A stretch of 64,000 bases of DNA, taken from JBFLYO01 sp040756745. Lineage in GTDB: Bacteria; Bacteroidota; Ignavibacteria; UBA10030; UBA6906. The notes under the pieces are model-generated. The model saw only the letters and a program-made list of their open reading frames with translations, had not been told where the DNA came from and did no database searches. The DNA lies in NCBI GenBank assembly GCA_040756745.1, contig JBFLYO010000013.1, forward strand, positions 1 to 64,000, written 5' to 3'. The position numbers were made by a program, and so were the translations under genes. This document shows, one piece after another, positions 35,124 through 45,167 of the stretch. The first letter of the stretch is position 1. Each line of letters begins with the position of its first letter.

Positions 35124-37880
35124 TCACTCTGCGTCCTTCACGCAACGGAACCCGACCGTCGCGTTCCGGTCAAATCCCGGTGAGAGCAAGAGGAGCATCT
35201 GATGGCGATCGACGGGCCACGGTCCTCCCTGAACGTACCAGATGCTGGAAGTCGGATTGTAGTAGCTCCCGCCTCGCATGATGACGAAATAATAGCTCCC
35301 GTTGTCATACGTGTCGTTCGTGAGCTGCCAGACATTCCCCACCATGTCCATGACGCCGAACGGGCTTTTGCCGGATGGAAAGGCGTCCACGGCCGTGGTA
35401 TGGCCAAGTCCGTTGTTGCACCGCGTGGAATCAAAGGTACTCCCCCAGGGATACTTTCGCCCATCGCGCCCCTGCGCAGCGTACTGCCACTCGATGCCGC
35501 TCGGGAGGCGCTTCCCGCTCCAGCGGGCATAGGCACGCGCGTCTTCGAGACTCACCCACACGACGGGATGATTCGCAATGCCCGGGGGTATGCGTCCCCC
35601 CGTCCAGTGGCGCAGGAAGTTCGTCGTGTCTTTCGGACGGTAGTGTGATTCCTTAAGAAATTTCCAGAACTGGGCATTTGTCACGGGATAGGTGTCAATA
35701 TACAGGCGCTCCATCGCGAGCTCCTGGGGAGTTGCGAAGTCGGGATAGGGGATCACCGGATTGGGGACATCGGTCGGCGCCATGACAAACGTGTAATGTC
35801 CACCGGGGAGTTCTGTCATCCCCTCGGGTGCTCTGGCTGCACGCCGGGTTGGCGTCGAAGCGGAGATCAACCGCGGGGTCCCAAGCTCAACGTATTCGAT
35901 CCGTTCGTCCAAAAGCTCCCGCCCGTCAAAGAGCTGTACGACAAACTTCCCCTCGTAGCGCCCGAACGATCGATAGAGAGAGATGGCGTGAGCCCCCGGA
36001 GTAAAGGGGACCGCGGGGCGATCATAGGAGGGATTACCTGCCGTGATAACTATTCTTGTCCCGCGCAGTGCATGGAAGTACAGGGAATCACCTTTGAGAC
36101 GCGTCTCAAGCAGCCGGGGGAGAGACGCTATGCAATCGACGTTCCCTTCGCGCCGTGTCGAGAGCCAGGCACGGCTGAATCCGTCGACGGTTGCCGGGAT
36201 CATGGTCGTTGAGCTCGCGGCGGCCGGTTGGAGTTCCACATGATGATAGAGGCTGACGTAGTGGTGATCGGACGCCGCCGGGCCCTCGAAGAGAGGCCCC
36301 GTGAATCCCTCCGGACGGAGTCCGTACACGGTATAGAGAGTCTTCTCGCCTGCCGGCCAGCGATTGACCCAGACGCTGTCGATGTTCGTGGGAATGAGCG
36401 GTGTCCAGTCGCGGCTCAGAAAGGCGGCGGAGTTGTCGCGGAGGATCTTCACAATGCGGCCAAGGTAGTGATATTCCTCTTCCATCCAGTCGGGCCGTCC
36501 GGTGCGCATCACATTCAACTCTGCGCCGTAGCCGTTAAAGAGACAGAGTGCCGCTTCACGATGGAGCCTCCCCTCCTGCACCTGCATCACGCGGAAGATC
36601 GCAAACTCAGGCTTGATCACTTTGTTCATGTTCAATGGCGGCGGCATATAGAGTGCGTCATGCACCCTGCCGGCGACAATCCCTGGCATGTCTTTTGGCA
36701 CCGCCATCCCTTCGCTATAGAGGATAATACCCTTCTTGACGCGATCGGCCGCGGCCTGAAACTCGCGGCTCGACTCTCCCCACGTATCGAGCACAACGCC
36801 GTCTGCATCAATTCGGCGCAGCAGGTCTTCCATCCCCAGGAGGTGCTCTTCGTGCCGCGTGCTCTCGTCCCAGGGGTTGTACGCAATGAAGAACTTCCCC
36901 CCACGCGAGTGGAGCGTGTCTGCCTGACGGCGTAACGCCGAAAGTCCGCCGGGCATGTCGCGGTACATATCGAATTGGTTGCGCTGGTCGATTCCCAGCC
37001 GTGGCCACGTCGGCCAGATCATGAACGCATCGTAGGGCCCGAACAGCCTCTGCTGCGCATCGAGAAAATTCTCGAAGAAGTAGCGCCCGTCGAACCGATC
37101 GTAGTACCGTTCATCCCAGGCGAAAAGGAGGGTCATCAAATAGGTGTGGCGGATCCACTGGAGATCCTTTCGCTGGAAGAGCGAATCATTGAACGTCGCA
37201 ATGTCGTAGAGGTAGCGCTCACGAAACATGAGCCGCACTCCTTCGTGCCAGTCGCCGTCGTGAATCTCCGCATACATCACGTAGCGGACCGAACCGCCGG
37301 GGGCCAGGCGGGTCTTGAAGCGGCGTTCCTCCGAACCTTCGGAGCCAACTCGGCGCGCGATGGCGACCAGGTTCCTCCCCGGGGAGAGCACCACGTCACA
37401 GAATCCCATCTCCCAGGCATTGTCCGGTAGTATTACACCGATCGGGCCCACTCCGGGGCGGAAGAGTGCCGATCGGCTCAGGCGGTAGAGATACGTCGAG
37501 GGGCCGGTGGCTGTGATGTACGTTCGGTCGGGTCCCTCCCCCAGCGGAACGACGTTGGCAACGGTCAGCGTTTCGGCCGAGGAATTCTGGAACCGGATGA
37601 ACGCTTTCCACCCCCGACCGAGTGCATCTTCCGCTCTCACCGATCCCGTCAGGCCGCGCACGAACGTGAAGACGGTGGAGTCCCCTTCCTCGCGTGCGCT
37701 GGATGCACTCGATTCGTAGAGCGTGTCGTTCAGGAGGAATGAAAAGAGCGGAATATCGCCGTGAGCGGTGGTGAGTCCGAGTGATCTCAGTGTCTGCGCA
37801 GGGGCCGAGTGGGCAGCGGCGATAGCGACAAGTGCCGCGGTGAGTCTGATGAGGCGTGAGGGCGCAAATTGACGATTCAC
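35124..37880 (-). CDS. Secreted TIM-barrel-like glycosidase fused to SUMF1-like domain
   Basis: Encodes 918 residues with signal peptide about 1-28. The central part (about 230-500, including DGVVLDTWGES and FFIAYNPWDES) resembles the TIM-barrel of glycoside hydrolase-like proteins. The C-terminal domain (about 685-917) is an FGE-sulfatase/SUMF1 fold with YPWGS near 808 and VGNVWQLTND. It lacks the paired Cys that a true formylglycine-generating enzyme needs in its RGGS region, so that catalytic activity is unlikely. It may instead serve in binding or another oxygen-dependent reaction (inference). It is last in minus-strand order after the glycosidase at 37929. Confidence 0.8.
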   Translation of the reverse strand: MNRQFAPSRLIRLTAALVAIAAAHSAPAQTLRSLGLTTAHGDIPLFSFLLNDTLYESSASSAREEGDSTVFTFVRGLTGSVRAEDALGRGWKAFIRFQNSSAETLTVANVVPLGEGPDRTYITATGPSTYLYRLSRSALFRPGVGPIGVILPDNAWEMGFCDVVLSPGRNLVAIARRVGSEGSEERRFKTRLAPGGSVRYVMYAEIHDGDWHEGVRLMFRERYLYDIATFNDSLFQRKDLQWIRHTYLMTLLFAWDERYYDRFDGRYFFENFLDAQQRLFGPYDAFMIWPTWPRLGIDQRNQFDMYRDMPGGLSALRRQADTLHSRGGKFFIAYNPWDESTRHEEHLLGMEDLLRRIDADGVVLDTWGESSREFQAAADRVKKGIILYSEGMAVPKDMPGIVAGRVHDALYMPPPLNMNKVIKPEFAIFRVMQVQEGRLHREAALCLFNGYGAELNVMRTGRPDWMEEEYHYLGRIVKILRDNSAAFLSRDWTPLIPTNIDSVWVNRWPAGEKTLYTVYGLRPEGFTGPLFEGPAASDHHYVSLYHHVELQPAAASSTTMIPATVDGFSRAWLSTRREGNVDCIASLPRLLETRLKGDSLYFHALRGTRIVITAGNPSYDRPAVPFTPGAHAISLYRSFGRYEGKFVVQLFDGRELLDERIEYVELGTPRLISASTPTRRAARAPEGMTELPGGHYTFVMAPTDVPNPVIPYPDFATPQELAMERLYIDTYPVTNAQFWKFLKESHYRPKDTTNFLRHWTGGRIPPGIANHPVVWVSLEDARAYARWSGKRLPSGIEWQYAAQGRDGRKYPWGSTFDSTRCNNGLGHTTAVDAFPSGKSPFGVMDMVGNVWQLTNDTYDNGSYYFVIMRGGSYYNPTSSIWYVQGGPWPVDRHQMLLLLSPGFDRNATVGFRCVKDAE

Positions 37881-37928
37881 GTTGGAAGCACCTTTCGTTG
37901 ATCGTCCCGCGGCGCGCGGGACGGAGAT

Positions 37929-40900
37929 TCAGCGCCAGATCTCCTGTAACTCCACGACCACGCGTTTCTTCGCCCAACGTCGAGCGGACGGCTCGAAACG
38001 GACAGTGAGAACCGAGCTTCCGTCGGGCCGCCGGAGGAGGAGCGCCCCCCCCTCTACCGAATTGACGTTCTGGTCTAATGCCAGGACCTCGAACTGTGCA
38101 GAAGTTCCGCTCCGTCCTTCAAGGTCAATTGTGTACTTCAGGCCATGCAATGACGCATTCAGAATCCGCGCGCCGTGGGAGGAGTCCCCTTGCGCGGGAT
38201 GGGGCACGAGAGGGAGGACGCCGATTCCTCCGGCGTGAGAGAAGCGGACCTCGGCGCTGTCCCTCACCACGACCGACACGGGCTCCTTGAGGATTCCCCG
38301 GCCGCGTTCCGTGCTGTGTTTGATCCCCCTGCCGTTGACGGCAATCACCGTGATCTCCATGCCGTCGGGGAGGTCAGGCGCAAGATCGATGGTCACAGGC
38401 GGTCCCTCTCGCAGCACCAGGCGGTAGGCAGTGATGTGATCGAAGCGCTCCACGCGCATGTCCATGACCGATCTTCCCACACGAAGATTGCGCACCGAGA
38501 CCCGATCCCAGTTGAGCGGGAATCGAGGAGCGAGTGTGGCGGCATGTTCGGTGGCTCTCGGCTGCCACCCGATCATGCCGTGGATGCCGGGATGGAGGAC
38601 ATTCGTCTCGGACCAGCACTGGTGCGGGCAGACCCCGCCCGGTGTGTAGATCGAGCCGTTGAGCACTTCCGGGACGAAGCCAAGCGCCCAGTGGTTCTCG
38701 AGATCCATGTTGCTGGCCAAGTGGGCGAATGCCTGGGTCGAACGTCCATAGGCATACTCGGCGAGCGCAGTCCACCCGGTGAACAACGGCCAGACCGCGC
38801 CGTAATGGTAACCCCGCGGATCGAACAGTGGGGACTCCTCGGAGACGATCCTGGTTCCCCAGTCCACCGTGAAGCTGTTCCTCGCGTACATGGTAAGGGG
38901 GCCGGTCACTTTCGCCTCATCCAGCCACCCGAAATACATCACCGCTGCCGGAAGGATCGTCGGCTCCGGATTATAGGACCCGTCCTGCAGTTTCCCGTAG
39001 CTGTAGAAACCGGTCGAAGGGTTCCAGAACTCCGTGTCGACTTTCTTCTTGACGATGGCACCGTCCCGCCCGTACCGCTCTGCAAGGCGATGGTGCTTAA
39101 GCAGCGAGGCCATCCAGGCCGCATCACTGAGAGCCTGTCCCCAAATCCCGGCCAGATAGAATTCGGTGTGCACGGGCCACAGCTTCCCTCCCTCGACCCA
39201 CCCGTGTCCCACGTCCGTGTTCTCAATGAGAAGGTCACCGTCCGAGTCCGTCGTGTAAAGGAATTCCATCGCCTTGCGGATATGGGGCCAGCTTGCGCGG
39301 AGAAATGTCGTGTCGCCGGAGGCGCGCAGATAATGGGCGGCCAGCACGACATAGAGGGGCGTCGCATCGGCGGCATCGTAGTGGACGACGCCGCTGGTGG
39401 ATAGCTCGTGAAGGATCTTTCCAGAGATGTCCTGATATTCCTGAAGAAACTCCAGCTGCTGCCGGACGGTGGGAAAGTCACCGTAGTCGTCAATGGCAAA
39501 CCCCGCCCATTCGGCGTCCCGCCCGAAGTACCAGGCATAGCCGGGACGGCCGCTGATCTTCTGTCCGCCGTCCCATCCGCGATCGACGGTGGAAAAGCCG
39601 GCAAGGAGCGCTGTCCCCAGGCGCGGCGTATGCGCGATGAAACGGTCGACCCCCACGAGTGTCCATTTCCACATCCGGTCGAATGCGGTGTCCGGCGAAG
39701 CGATCGTGACCGTTCGCGCGAGGAGGTCATGGTAGTGCCGCACGAGCCGGCCCACTTCCGACCTCGGCTGCAGGAGCATCCCCCGGTAGGCCCCCATAGC
39801 GTGAGCCCGCCCCTCGTCCGTCCCGACGATCGCGCATGTGAGATGAGATGCGTCGGCGGGGCCGAGTTCATAGACTGAAGCCCCAACCACCTGGTTCAGC
39901 GTCGTCGGCTCACCGATCAGGTCGCCCCCCTTCCACTGCACCCGGTCGAACGCTCCCGCAAGGCGCTTCTCTGGCCGTCGGTCTGCACCGATAATGCAAT
40001 AGAAGTCTCCGCTCCGGTCCCTCACGTGGAGGGCGTGGAGGGCCTCATCGTAGCCATAATAGACACTTCCCAGCGCGCGCTCGTCGTAGGGCCACATCCA
40101 CCGCAGATCGCACCGATAGCGGACAACAAGAGGAACGCTTCCCCTCGGCTCCTCGAGTGCATATTGGATGAGAGCGCCTGGCTTTTCCAGGCAAGCTATC
40201 ACAGTTTCCCGTATCGTGCCAACGGGCGTGCGGTAGGTACGTGTGATGGATTCCGGCCTCACGTCGATGGGGCAAGGGATGTCCTCGAGCCAGCGTATGC
40301 TGTCCCCCAGGATCAGCCCGGCCTGATAGTTCCGCAGGACGCGGAAAGGATGAACCCAGAGTTCATCAATTCCCCCCTTCTCCTTTCCCATCACGAGCGT
40401 ACGCCGCCCTGCGAGATCGTAGAATTGATCAGTCGCCGGATCGCGCCTCAAGTGCAGTTCGCCCTCGGGGAAAGCGCTTATCTCGTAGGAGCGGGCCCGA
40501 ACGAGGGGGGATGTCTTCACGGCAAAAGGCGCAGGTCGGTTCGCATCCGGTGTCCAATAGGATGTGGAACGGGCGCTCCCTCCCTTCACGAGATATCGAA
40601 TTGTATTGGTGATGAATTTGCGGAGGTGACGGTCTTTGGCGTTGGTGCCGCCGAATACAACGTATGCCCCAATCGACATCGATCTCCCTTTTCCCACGTT
40701 GTGTTCGACAATCAATTTGTTGTCGCTTTCCAGGACGACGTAGGATTTCTCGATGCCGACGACCTTCCCCTCTCTGGGGTAGCGGTTTCCGAAGTACCCG
40801 ACGCGGTGGACCACCTGATCGGCATTGCTGTCCCACGTAAACACACCGCCGAAGAACCCGTCGAACACGGGGTGTCCGCGGTAGCCCTGATGACCCTTCT

Positions 40901-41324
40901 GATCGAAAGGCCCATCGTTCGTGATGCGCAGGGGGAGGATTTCCGGTCGTTCCGTCTCCATGCCTATCATGGACGGCACCATGGCGGCGAAGCCGGTCAA
41001 CAGCAGCCCTCCGCCGGCGCGGTAAAAGGTGGCGAGCGGACGGAGTTTCTCCATCTCGGGCAGCCATCGCAGATATGCCAGGCTGTCCGTCACATGGATC
41101 CAGACCAGATCCACGCCCGGGTCGCGGAGTCGTGCGGGAGTGACGATGCGGCCCCTAAGTCCGGGTTCGCTCCGCAGCCACGCGAGGGCAGCACTATCTT
41201 CGTGCGTGAGTGCACCCGGAACCACGAGATATCCGACCGAGGGAGCGGGAGGACTCTTCGATGCGGCAATGGCGACGATCGCCGCGCTATTCAGGAGCAG
41301 CAGTGCGTGCGTTAAGCTCTTCAT
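37929..41324 (-). CDS. Secreted glycogen-debranching-like glycosidase with DUF4960-like N-domain
   Basis: Encodes 1131 residues from ATG 41324 (MKSLTHALLLLNSAAIVAIA); the upstream frame to 41465 is an extension without signal. The N-domain (about 20-240) has a flavodoxin-like ThuA/DUF4960 look (GGGLLLTGFAAM). A beta-rich segment spans 250-540. The catalytic domain (about 560-1000, including WYFGRDAEWAGF and DTDSDGDLLIEN-like stretches) resembles amylo-alpha-1,6-glucosidase, GH133-type (alpha/alpha)6 barrels. It faces outwards from the divergent methyltransferase gene at 41513. Probably periplasmic or extracellular polysaccharide breakdown; substrate unknown. Confidence 0.82.
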   Translation of the reverse strand: MKSLTHALLLLNSAAIVAIAASKSPPAPSVGYLVVPGALTHEDSAALAWLRSEPGLRGRIVTPARLRDPGVDLVWIHVTDSLAYLRWLPEMEKLRPLATFYRAGGGLLLTGFAAMVPSMIGMETERPEILPLRITNDGPFDQKGHQGYRGHPVFDGFFGGVFTWDSNADQVVHRVGYFGNRYPREGKVVGIEKSYVVLESDNKLIVEHNVGKGRSMSIGAYVVFGGTNAKDRHLRKFITNTIRYLVKGGSARSTSYWTPDANRPAPFAVKTSPLVRARSYEISAFPEGELHLRRDPATDQFYDLAGRRTLVMGKEKGGIDELWVHPFRVLRNYQAGLILGDSIRWLEDIPCPIDVRPESITRTYRTPVGTIRETVIACLEKPGALIQYALEEPRGSVPLVVRYRCDLRWMWPYDERALGSVYYGYDEALHALHVRDRSGDFYCIIGADRRPEKRLAGAFDRVQWKGGDLIGEPTTLNQVVGASVYELGPADASHLTCAIVGTDEGRAHAMGAYRGMLLQPRSEVGRLVRHYHDLLARTVTIASPDTAFDRMWKWTLVGVDRFIAHTPRLGTALLAGFSTVDRGWDGGQKISGRPGYAWYFGRDAEWAGFAIDDYGDFPTVRQQLEFLQEYQDISGKILHELSTSGVVHYDAADATPLYVVLAAHYLRASGDTTFLRASWPHIRKAMEFLYTTDSDGDLLIENTDVGHGWVEGGKLWPVHTEFYLAGIWGQALSDAAWMASLLKHHRLAERYGRDGAIVKKKVDTEFWNPSTGFYSYGKLQDGSYNPEPTILPAAVMYFGWLDEAKVTGPLTMYARNSFTVDWGTRIVSEESPLFDPRGYHYGAVWPLFTGWTALAEYAYGRSTQAFAHLASNMDLENHWALGFVPEVLNGSIYTPGGVCPHQCWSETNVLHPGIHGMIGWQPRATEHAATLAPRFPLNWDRVSVRNLRVGRSVMDMRVERFDHITAYRLVLREGPPVTIDLAPDLPDGMEITVIAVNGRGIKHSTERGRGILKEPVSVVVRDSAEVRFSHAGGIGVLPLVPHPAQGDSSHGARILNASLHGLKYTIDLEGRSGTSAQFEVLALDQNVNSVEGGALLLRRPDGSSVLTVRFEPSARRWAKKRVVVELQEIWR

Positions 41325-41512
41325 GGTCGGTGCAGAGAAGCGGCTGGCGTGGGTGAGAATGTCGATGGATGGGATCAGCGCAACTATCGGGCGGACCGTC
41401 CAAACATAGAATGTTTTTTTCTCATGTGCAATCTCCGCCGACTCTTGCGCGAAAGCGATTTCCATCTTCGAACAGATTTGTTATATTTATCACAGAGGAG
41501 ACCGATGCACAA

Positions 41513-42673
41513 ATGATGACGCCGAAGGAACGACTTATTGCTGCACTCTCACGGAGGAAGCCCGACCGGCTTCCGGTCACCACGCATCACGTGATGCCTT
41601 CATTCCTGAAGACCTTCATGAATGGCATGAGCAATGAAGAGTTCTTCAACTATTTCGGGCTTGATCCTATCAACTGGGTTGCCGCCTCCAGGCCTGACGA
41701 TGGCAAAGGAGATTATTACGACCCTCTCCACACGCCGGGCTATCTCGAAGCCTGGCGTGTCGTCTCCGACCGGTGGCGCATCTTTCCGGAAACGGTGGCT
41801 GACCCGCAGTACGAGACTGTTCGCTACAAGTTCGTCACCCCCAGGAAAACGCTGACCACCACGCTTCAGAGCAACGAGCACACCTCCTGGGTAATTGAAC
41901 GGCTTATCAAGGAAAAGCGTGACATTGACATCATTGCCGAGTTCATGACGAACCCGCTCTGCGATGTGGAGGAGGTGAACCGACAGGCGGAGGCGACCGG
42001 TGAACGGGGGCTGATCCGGGGATTTGTCACCATGTTCGACGTGTACGGTCAGCCGGGATGCTGGCAGGACGCCGCCGTCCTCTACGGGATCGAAGAATTG
42101 ATTCTCGCCACGTACGACGACCCGGAGTGGGTCCACGCGTTCCTGGGAATTCTGCAGAAGCGGAAGGCCGAGTTCATACGATCGACAAAGGGGGCCCGGT
42201 ACGACCTGCTCGAACTTGGCGGTGGGGACGCCTCGTCCACCGTCATCTCACCGAAGCTCTTCGACACGTTTGTTGCTCCCTACGACGCCCCCCTTGTGGA
42301 GCTTGCCCACGAGGCGGGGCAGCGGATCGTCTACCATACATGCGGCGGCATGATGCCGATGCTGGAGCGACTCGCCGGCATGAAGCCTGACGCTTTGGAA
42401 ACATTCACGCCCCCGGCGATGGGGGGGGATATGGACCTGGTGGCGGCGAAACGGCGGATCGGCGACCAGGTGACGATGATCGGAGGGTTTGACCAGGCCC
42501 ATTTTTTCAAGGGGTGTTCGCCCGAGGATACTCGGAACGCAGTCCGGAAATGCTTTCAAGACGCCGGGGGGGGAGGAGGTTACATCCTTTCCCCATCCGA
42601 CCATTTCTTCGAAGCAGATATCGCGCTCCTTAGAGCATTTTCCGACGAGGCACGCAAGTGCGTATACGACTGA
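41513..42673 (+). CDS. Uroporphyrinogen decarboxylase-like methyltransferase protein
   Basis: Encodes 386 residues from ATG 41513 (41516 is also possible), preceded by AGAGGAG at 41494. Recognised as URO-D fold by MTPKERLIAALSRRKPDRLP at the N-terminus and by the Zn/Cys region YHTCGGMMPML near 280. It lacks the heme-pathway motifs of true HemE, so it belongs to the corrinoid or tRNA-type methyltransferase branch (inference). It is divergent from the debranching-like gene and convergent with its paralogue at 42831. Confidence 0.85.
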   Translation: MMTPKERLIAALSRRKPDRLPVTTHHVMPSFLKTFMNGMSNEEFFNYFGLDPINWVAASRPDDGKGDYYDPLHTPGYLEAWRVVSDRWRIFPETVADPQYETVRYKFVTPRKTLTTTLQSNEHTSWVIERLIKEKRDIDIIAEFMTNPLCDVEEVNRQAEATGERGLIRGFVTMFDVYGQPGCWQDAAVLYGIEELILATYDDPEWVHAFLGILQKRKAEFIRSTKGARYDLLELGGGDASSTVISPKLFDTFVAPYDAPLVELAHEAGQRIVYHTCGGMMPMLERLAGMKPDALETFTPPAMGGDMDLVAAKRRIGDQVTMIGGFDQAHFFKGCSPEDTRNAVRKCFQDAGGGGGYILSPSDHFFEADIALLRAFSDEARKCVYD

Positions 42674-42830
42674 GAGGGGGGGTCTTCTCGTGAGCCAGCT
42701 TCTGCGCTTCTGTCCGACGGACGTTCGGGAGTTCCGGGACTGGAACAGGTCAAGCATTAACTGCAGGGGCGCGGATCCCTCCGGCCACTGGGGGAACGCT
42801 GCACGGCCGCCGAACGATAGGCTGTCCTGA

Positions 42831-43862
42831 TCAGCCCGGAGGAGCGGTGGCGGCCTCCGCCATCGCCTTGACGTTTTCCGGCGAGACGTTGGGAAGGAGT
42901 GCCTCGTGGCTGGGGCTGATGATCAGATGGGGCCCGAGCAACGAGCGGACGCGGTGGACCTCGCTCCGAACCTCTTCCGGGGTGCCCCGTACGAGGATTT
43001 CCTGCGTATCGATGCCGCCAAAGAACGCAATCTTGCCGGCGAAGTCTCTCCGAAGCGTCTCTGCGTCCATGTTCTCGGCCCGTGCCTGGAGCGGGTGGAG
43101 ACACTCCACCCCCGCCCCGATGAGCGTTGAGATCACCCGGTGGACCGAACCGCAGGAGTGGAGTATGACCTGGTAGCCGTACCTGTGTGCCTGGGCGGTG
43201 AAACGCCCCAGCCAGGGAACAATAAACCTCTCAATTTGTGCGGGACTGATCAGCAAATCGCGCTGCGTCCCAAAGTCGTTCCCGAAAAAGAGTCCGTCGA
43301 TCAAATTCCCTGCCACACTGAAAAACCGCTCATTCGCTTCGTAATAGAATCCGCAAACCTTGTCGATCGCCGCCTGCACCACCTCCGGTCGCTCATGCAG
43401 ATTGATCATGAATTCCCCCACGCCGAAGAGGTCCATGACGTCATGGAAAAAGGGGGTCCAGAATCCGCTTGCGCGGTAATATGCGCCGGCGGCGCAAAGT
43501 TGCCCCAGACATTCTTCGAAATTGAGGTATTCCAGACGCGGCCAGTCATATTCGCTGACCTCCTTCACCGTCGTACACTGAGCGAGAGGGCCCGGTTCGC
43601 CGAGAGACTTCTTGAATTTCCAAATGTCGAAGATCCCCTTTCCCTCGGGGTGTTCATAGGTTGATTCGAGGAACTGCGGCGTGATCCACCGGAAGTCGCT
43701 CCCTAGCCTCCGGTGGAGCTCTTCGAGCGTTGACGTGCCGAAGTACTGGTGATAGAGAGGAAGCGTCTCGGCATGAGGATTGCCAAGCCAGAACGCGCAG
43801 CGGGGGACAGGCCTTCGGGCGATGATAGAACGGATGAGATCACGACCTGTCATCGAGTGCAT
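42831..43862 (-). CDS. Second URO-D-like methyltransferase protein
   Basis: Encodes 343 residues from ATG 43862; ATG 43853 and the TTG at 43877 are alternatives, with no clear SD. Family features are MTGRDLIRSIIARRPVPR and VILHSCGSVH (Zn-ligand region), as in methyltransferase-type URO-D proteins. It is convergent with the 41513 paralogue, from which it is clearly diverged. A truncated symporter lies upstream on the same strand. Together they look like part of a catabolic set for a methylated or otherwise substituted sugar, but this is speculation. Confidence 0.85.
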   Translation of the reverse strand: MHSMTGRDLIRSIIARRPVPRCAFWLGNPHAETLPLYHQYFGTSTLEELHRRLGSDFRWITPQFLESTYEHPEGKGIFDIWKFKKSLGEPGPLAQCTTVKEVSEYDWPRLEYLNFEECLGQLCAAGAYYRASGFWTPFFHDVMDLFGVGEFMINLHERPEVVQAAIDKVCGFYYEANERFFSVAGNLIDGLFFGNDFGTQRDLLISPAQIERFIVPWLGRFTAQAHRYGYQVILHSCGSVHRVISTLIGAGVECLHPLQARAENMDAETLRRDFAGKIAFFGGIDTQEILVRGTPEEVRSEVHRVRSLLGPHLIISPSHEALLPNVSPENVKAMAEAATAPPG

Positions 43863-44000
43863 GGCGCGCGAACTCAAAAGTGCCAGGAGAACGGCGGGGA
43901 ATCCTGCGCCCCGAGCCGTACATTTAGTGCAACAAGAAACGAAGCGAGTTTGCCAGCAGTCTTTGCAGCATCAGGGGATGCATCCCCCTCGACGGAGCGT

Positions 44001-44282
44001 TCAATCCCGACACCATACCCGGGAAACAGTCGAGGATCTTCTTCCCCTTCCCCCTTTCCTCCACACCGGAGGGGATGCCGATGAGGAGGTGGGGATGGTC
44101 CCGCTGACGTCGATATAACTGGAGCAGCCTGAGAGGCGAAGCATCCACCAATTCACGTTCCGGTCACCCAGAAAATACGCCTGTGTGTGTTTAGTTGCTT
44201 CCTTTCTGATGTAAATGCCGAGGAGCGCATTGGCAATGAGGTAGAGGGCGATGATGATCAGGTCGATGGGGTGAAAGTTCAT
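44001..44282 (-). pseudogene. Truncated sodium:solute symporter (SSS family)
   Basis: The first 62 residues (MNFHPIDLIIIALYLIANAL through RLSGCSSYIDVSGT) match the N-terminus of SSS family symporters, including YFLGDRNVNWW. Homology ends near 44097; the rest of the frame and the flanks show no further transmembrane segments, so about 90 percent of the gene is gone. It lies upstream of the URO-D-like gene on the same strand. Confidence 0.75.
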
Positions 44283-44499
44283 GAGGGGTCCGGCGATGAG
44301 CTCATAGTGGTTCGCTCTTTCCCTCAGGTGTTGGAAAGAGCGGAGTTACAGGAGGGCGAACGGATGTGAGGGGTACCGTCGTTGAATCGTTGCGTAATGT
44401 AGAAAGTTGACAGGGGAAGGTCAAGCGCAGGCCTCCAGCAACGGAAGGATCGTTGACAGACTCCCGGAGCATATACTCCGATGTAACAACTGAAGGGAG

Positions 44500-44760
44500 C
44501 TATTTGCGCTTCACATACACCTTATTCCCGCTCGCACCATAATAGAATCGTCCGCCGCGGGGTCCCTCGTAGATATTCCTCCCGTCTGGCGTCTTCCCCA
44601 CGATCTTCGCGCCGATGATATCATCGACGTAGGTCTTGTTTCCACTTTCGTTCAGATGGTGACGCACGACGTGCCGGCGAATACGATCGTCACGGGCGTC
44701 CCAGCAAGGGTGAGGAGAAAAATAGATTGAGATTGAGGTTGAGGTTAAGGGGCCAGGCAA
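44500..44760 (-). CDS. PBCV-specific basic adaptor-like small protein (start uncertain)
   Basis: An 86-residue frame. The last 50 residues (SGNKTYVDDIIG, VGKTPDGRNIYEGPRGGR, then FYYGASGNKVYVKRK) match the PBCV basic adaptor domain. The N-terminal part is encoded within the simple repeat (44725-44750) and is not protein-like, so the real start may be lost or internal. Domain call reasonable; gene status uncertain. Confidence 0.45.
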   Translation of the reverse strand: MPGPLTSTSISIYFSPHPCWDARDDRIRRHVVRHHLNESGNKTYVDDIIGAKIVGKTPDGRNIYEGPRGGRFYYGASGNKVYVKRK

Positions 44761-45034
44761 TCACTGGTGCGCCGAACAGAGATTGCCCGCCTGCCTCGGG
44801 GTCGCCATCACTGGCGGGCAGGCTTCGTCGTTCCGACCTCGTCGCCCCGAATCTGTCGGGGCTCGCAAAGACAGCCCACCCTTAACCTTCTCCTGCTCCA
44901 CCCCTTAACCTGCTTCACCCCTTAATCTCAACCTCGATCTCAATCTCAACCTCGGTCTCAATCTCAACCTCGGTCTCAATCTCAACCTCGATCTCAATCT
45001 CAACCTCGATCTCAACCTCAATCTCAACCTCCCC
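44725..45034. repeat. Hexamer-based simple repeat with an inverted partner
   Basis: 17 hexamers of the CTCAAC/CTCGRT/CTCAAT set run from 44927 to 45028 (period 18), with a partly degenerate unit at 45029-45034. A short reverse-complement block lies at 44725-44750. The interval between is GC-rich and shows no gene. No CRISPR-like structure: units are contiguous and without spacers. Confidence 0.85.
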
Positions 45035-45167
45035 CTCTCTTGCTCCCCATCACAACCTTCACCTCGTCCGCGTTGTATATTCATCGTGCCGGGCCTCTGT
45101 TCTCAGACCCCGGTTCTTCAACCGATCCGCTCCTTCTCATCTCATAGTACGCTGTACGAGGCACTTC

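Noticed and set aside
44927..45034. CRISPR-like array of short direct repeats
   Set aside because: Units are contiguous hexamers with no spacers and no cas genes nearby; it is a simple repeat.
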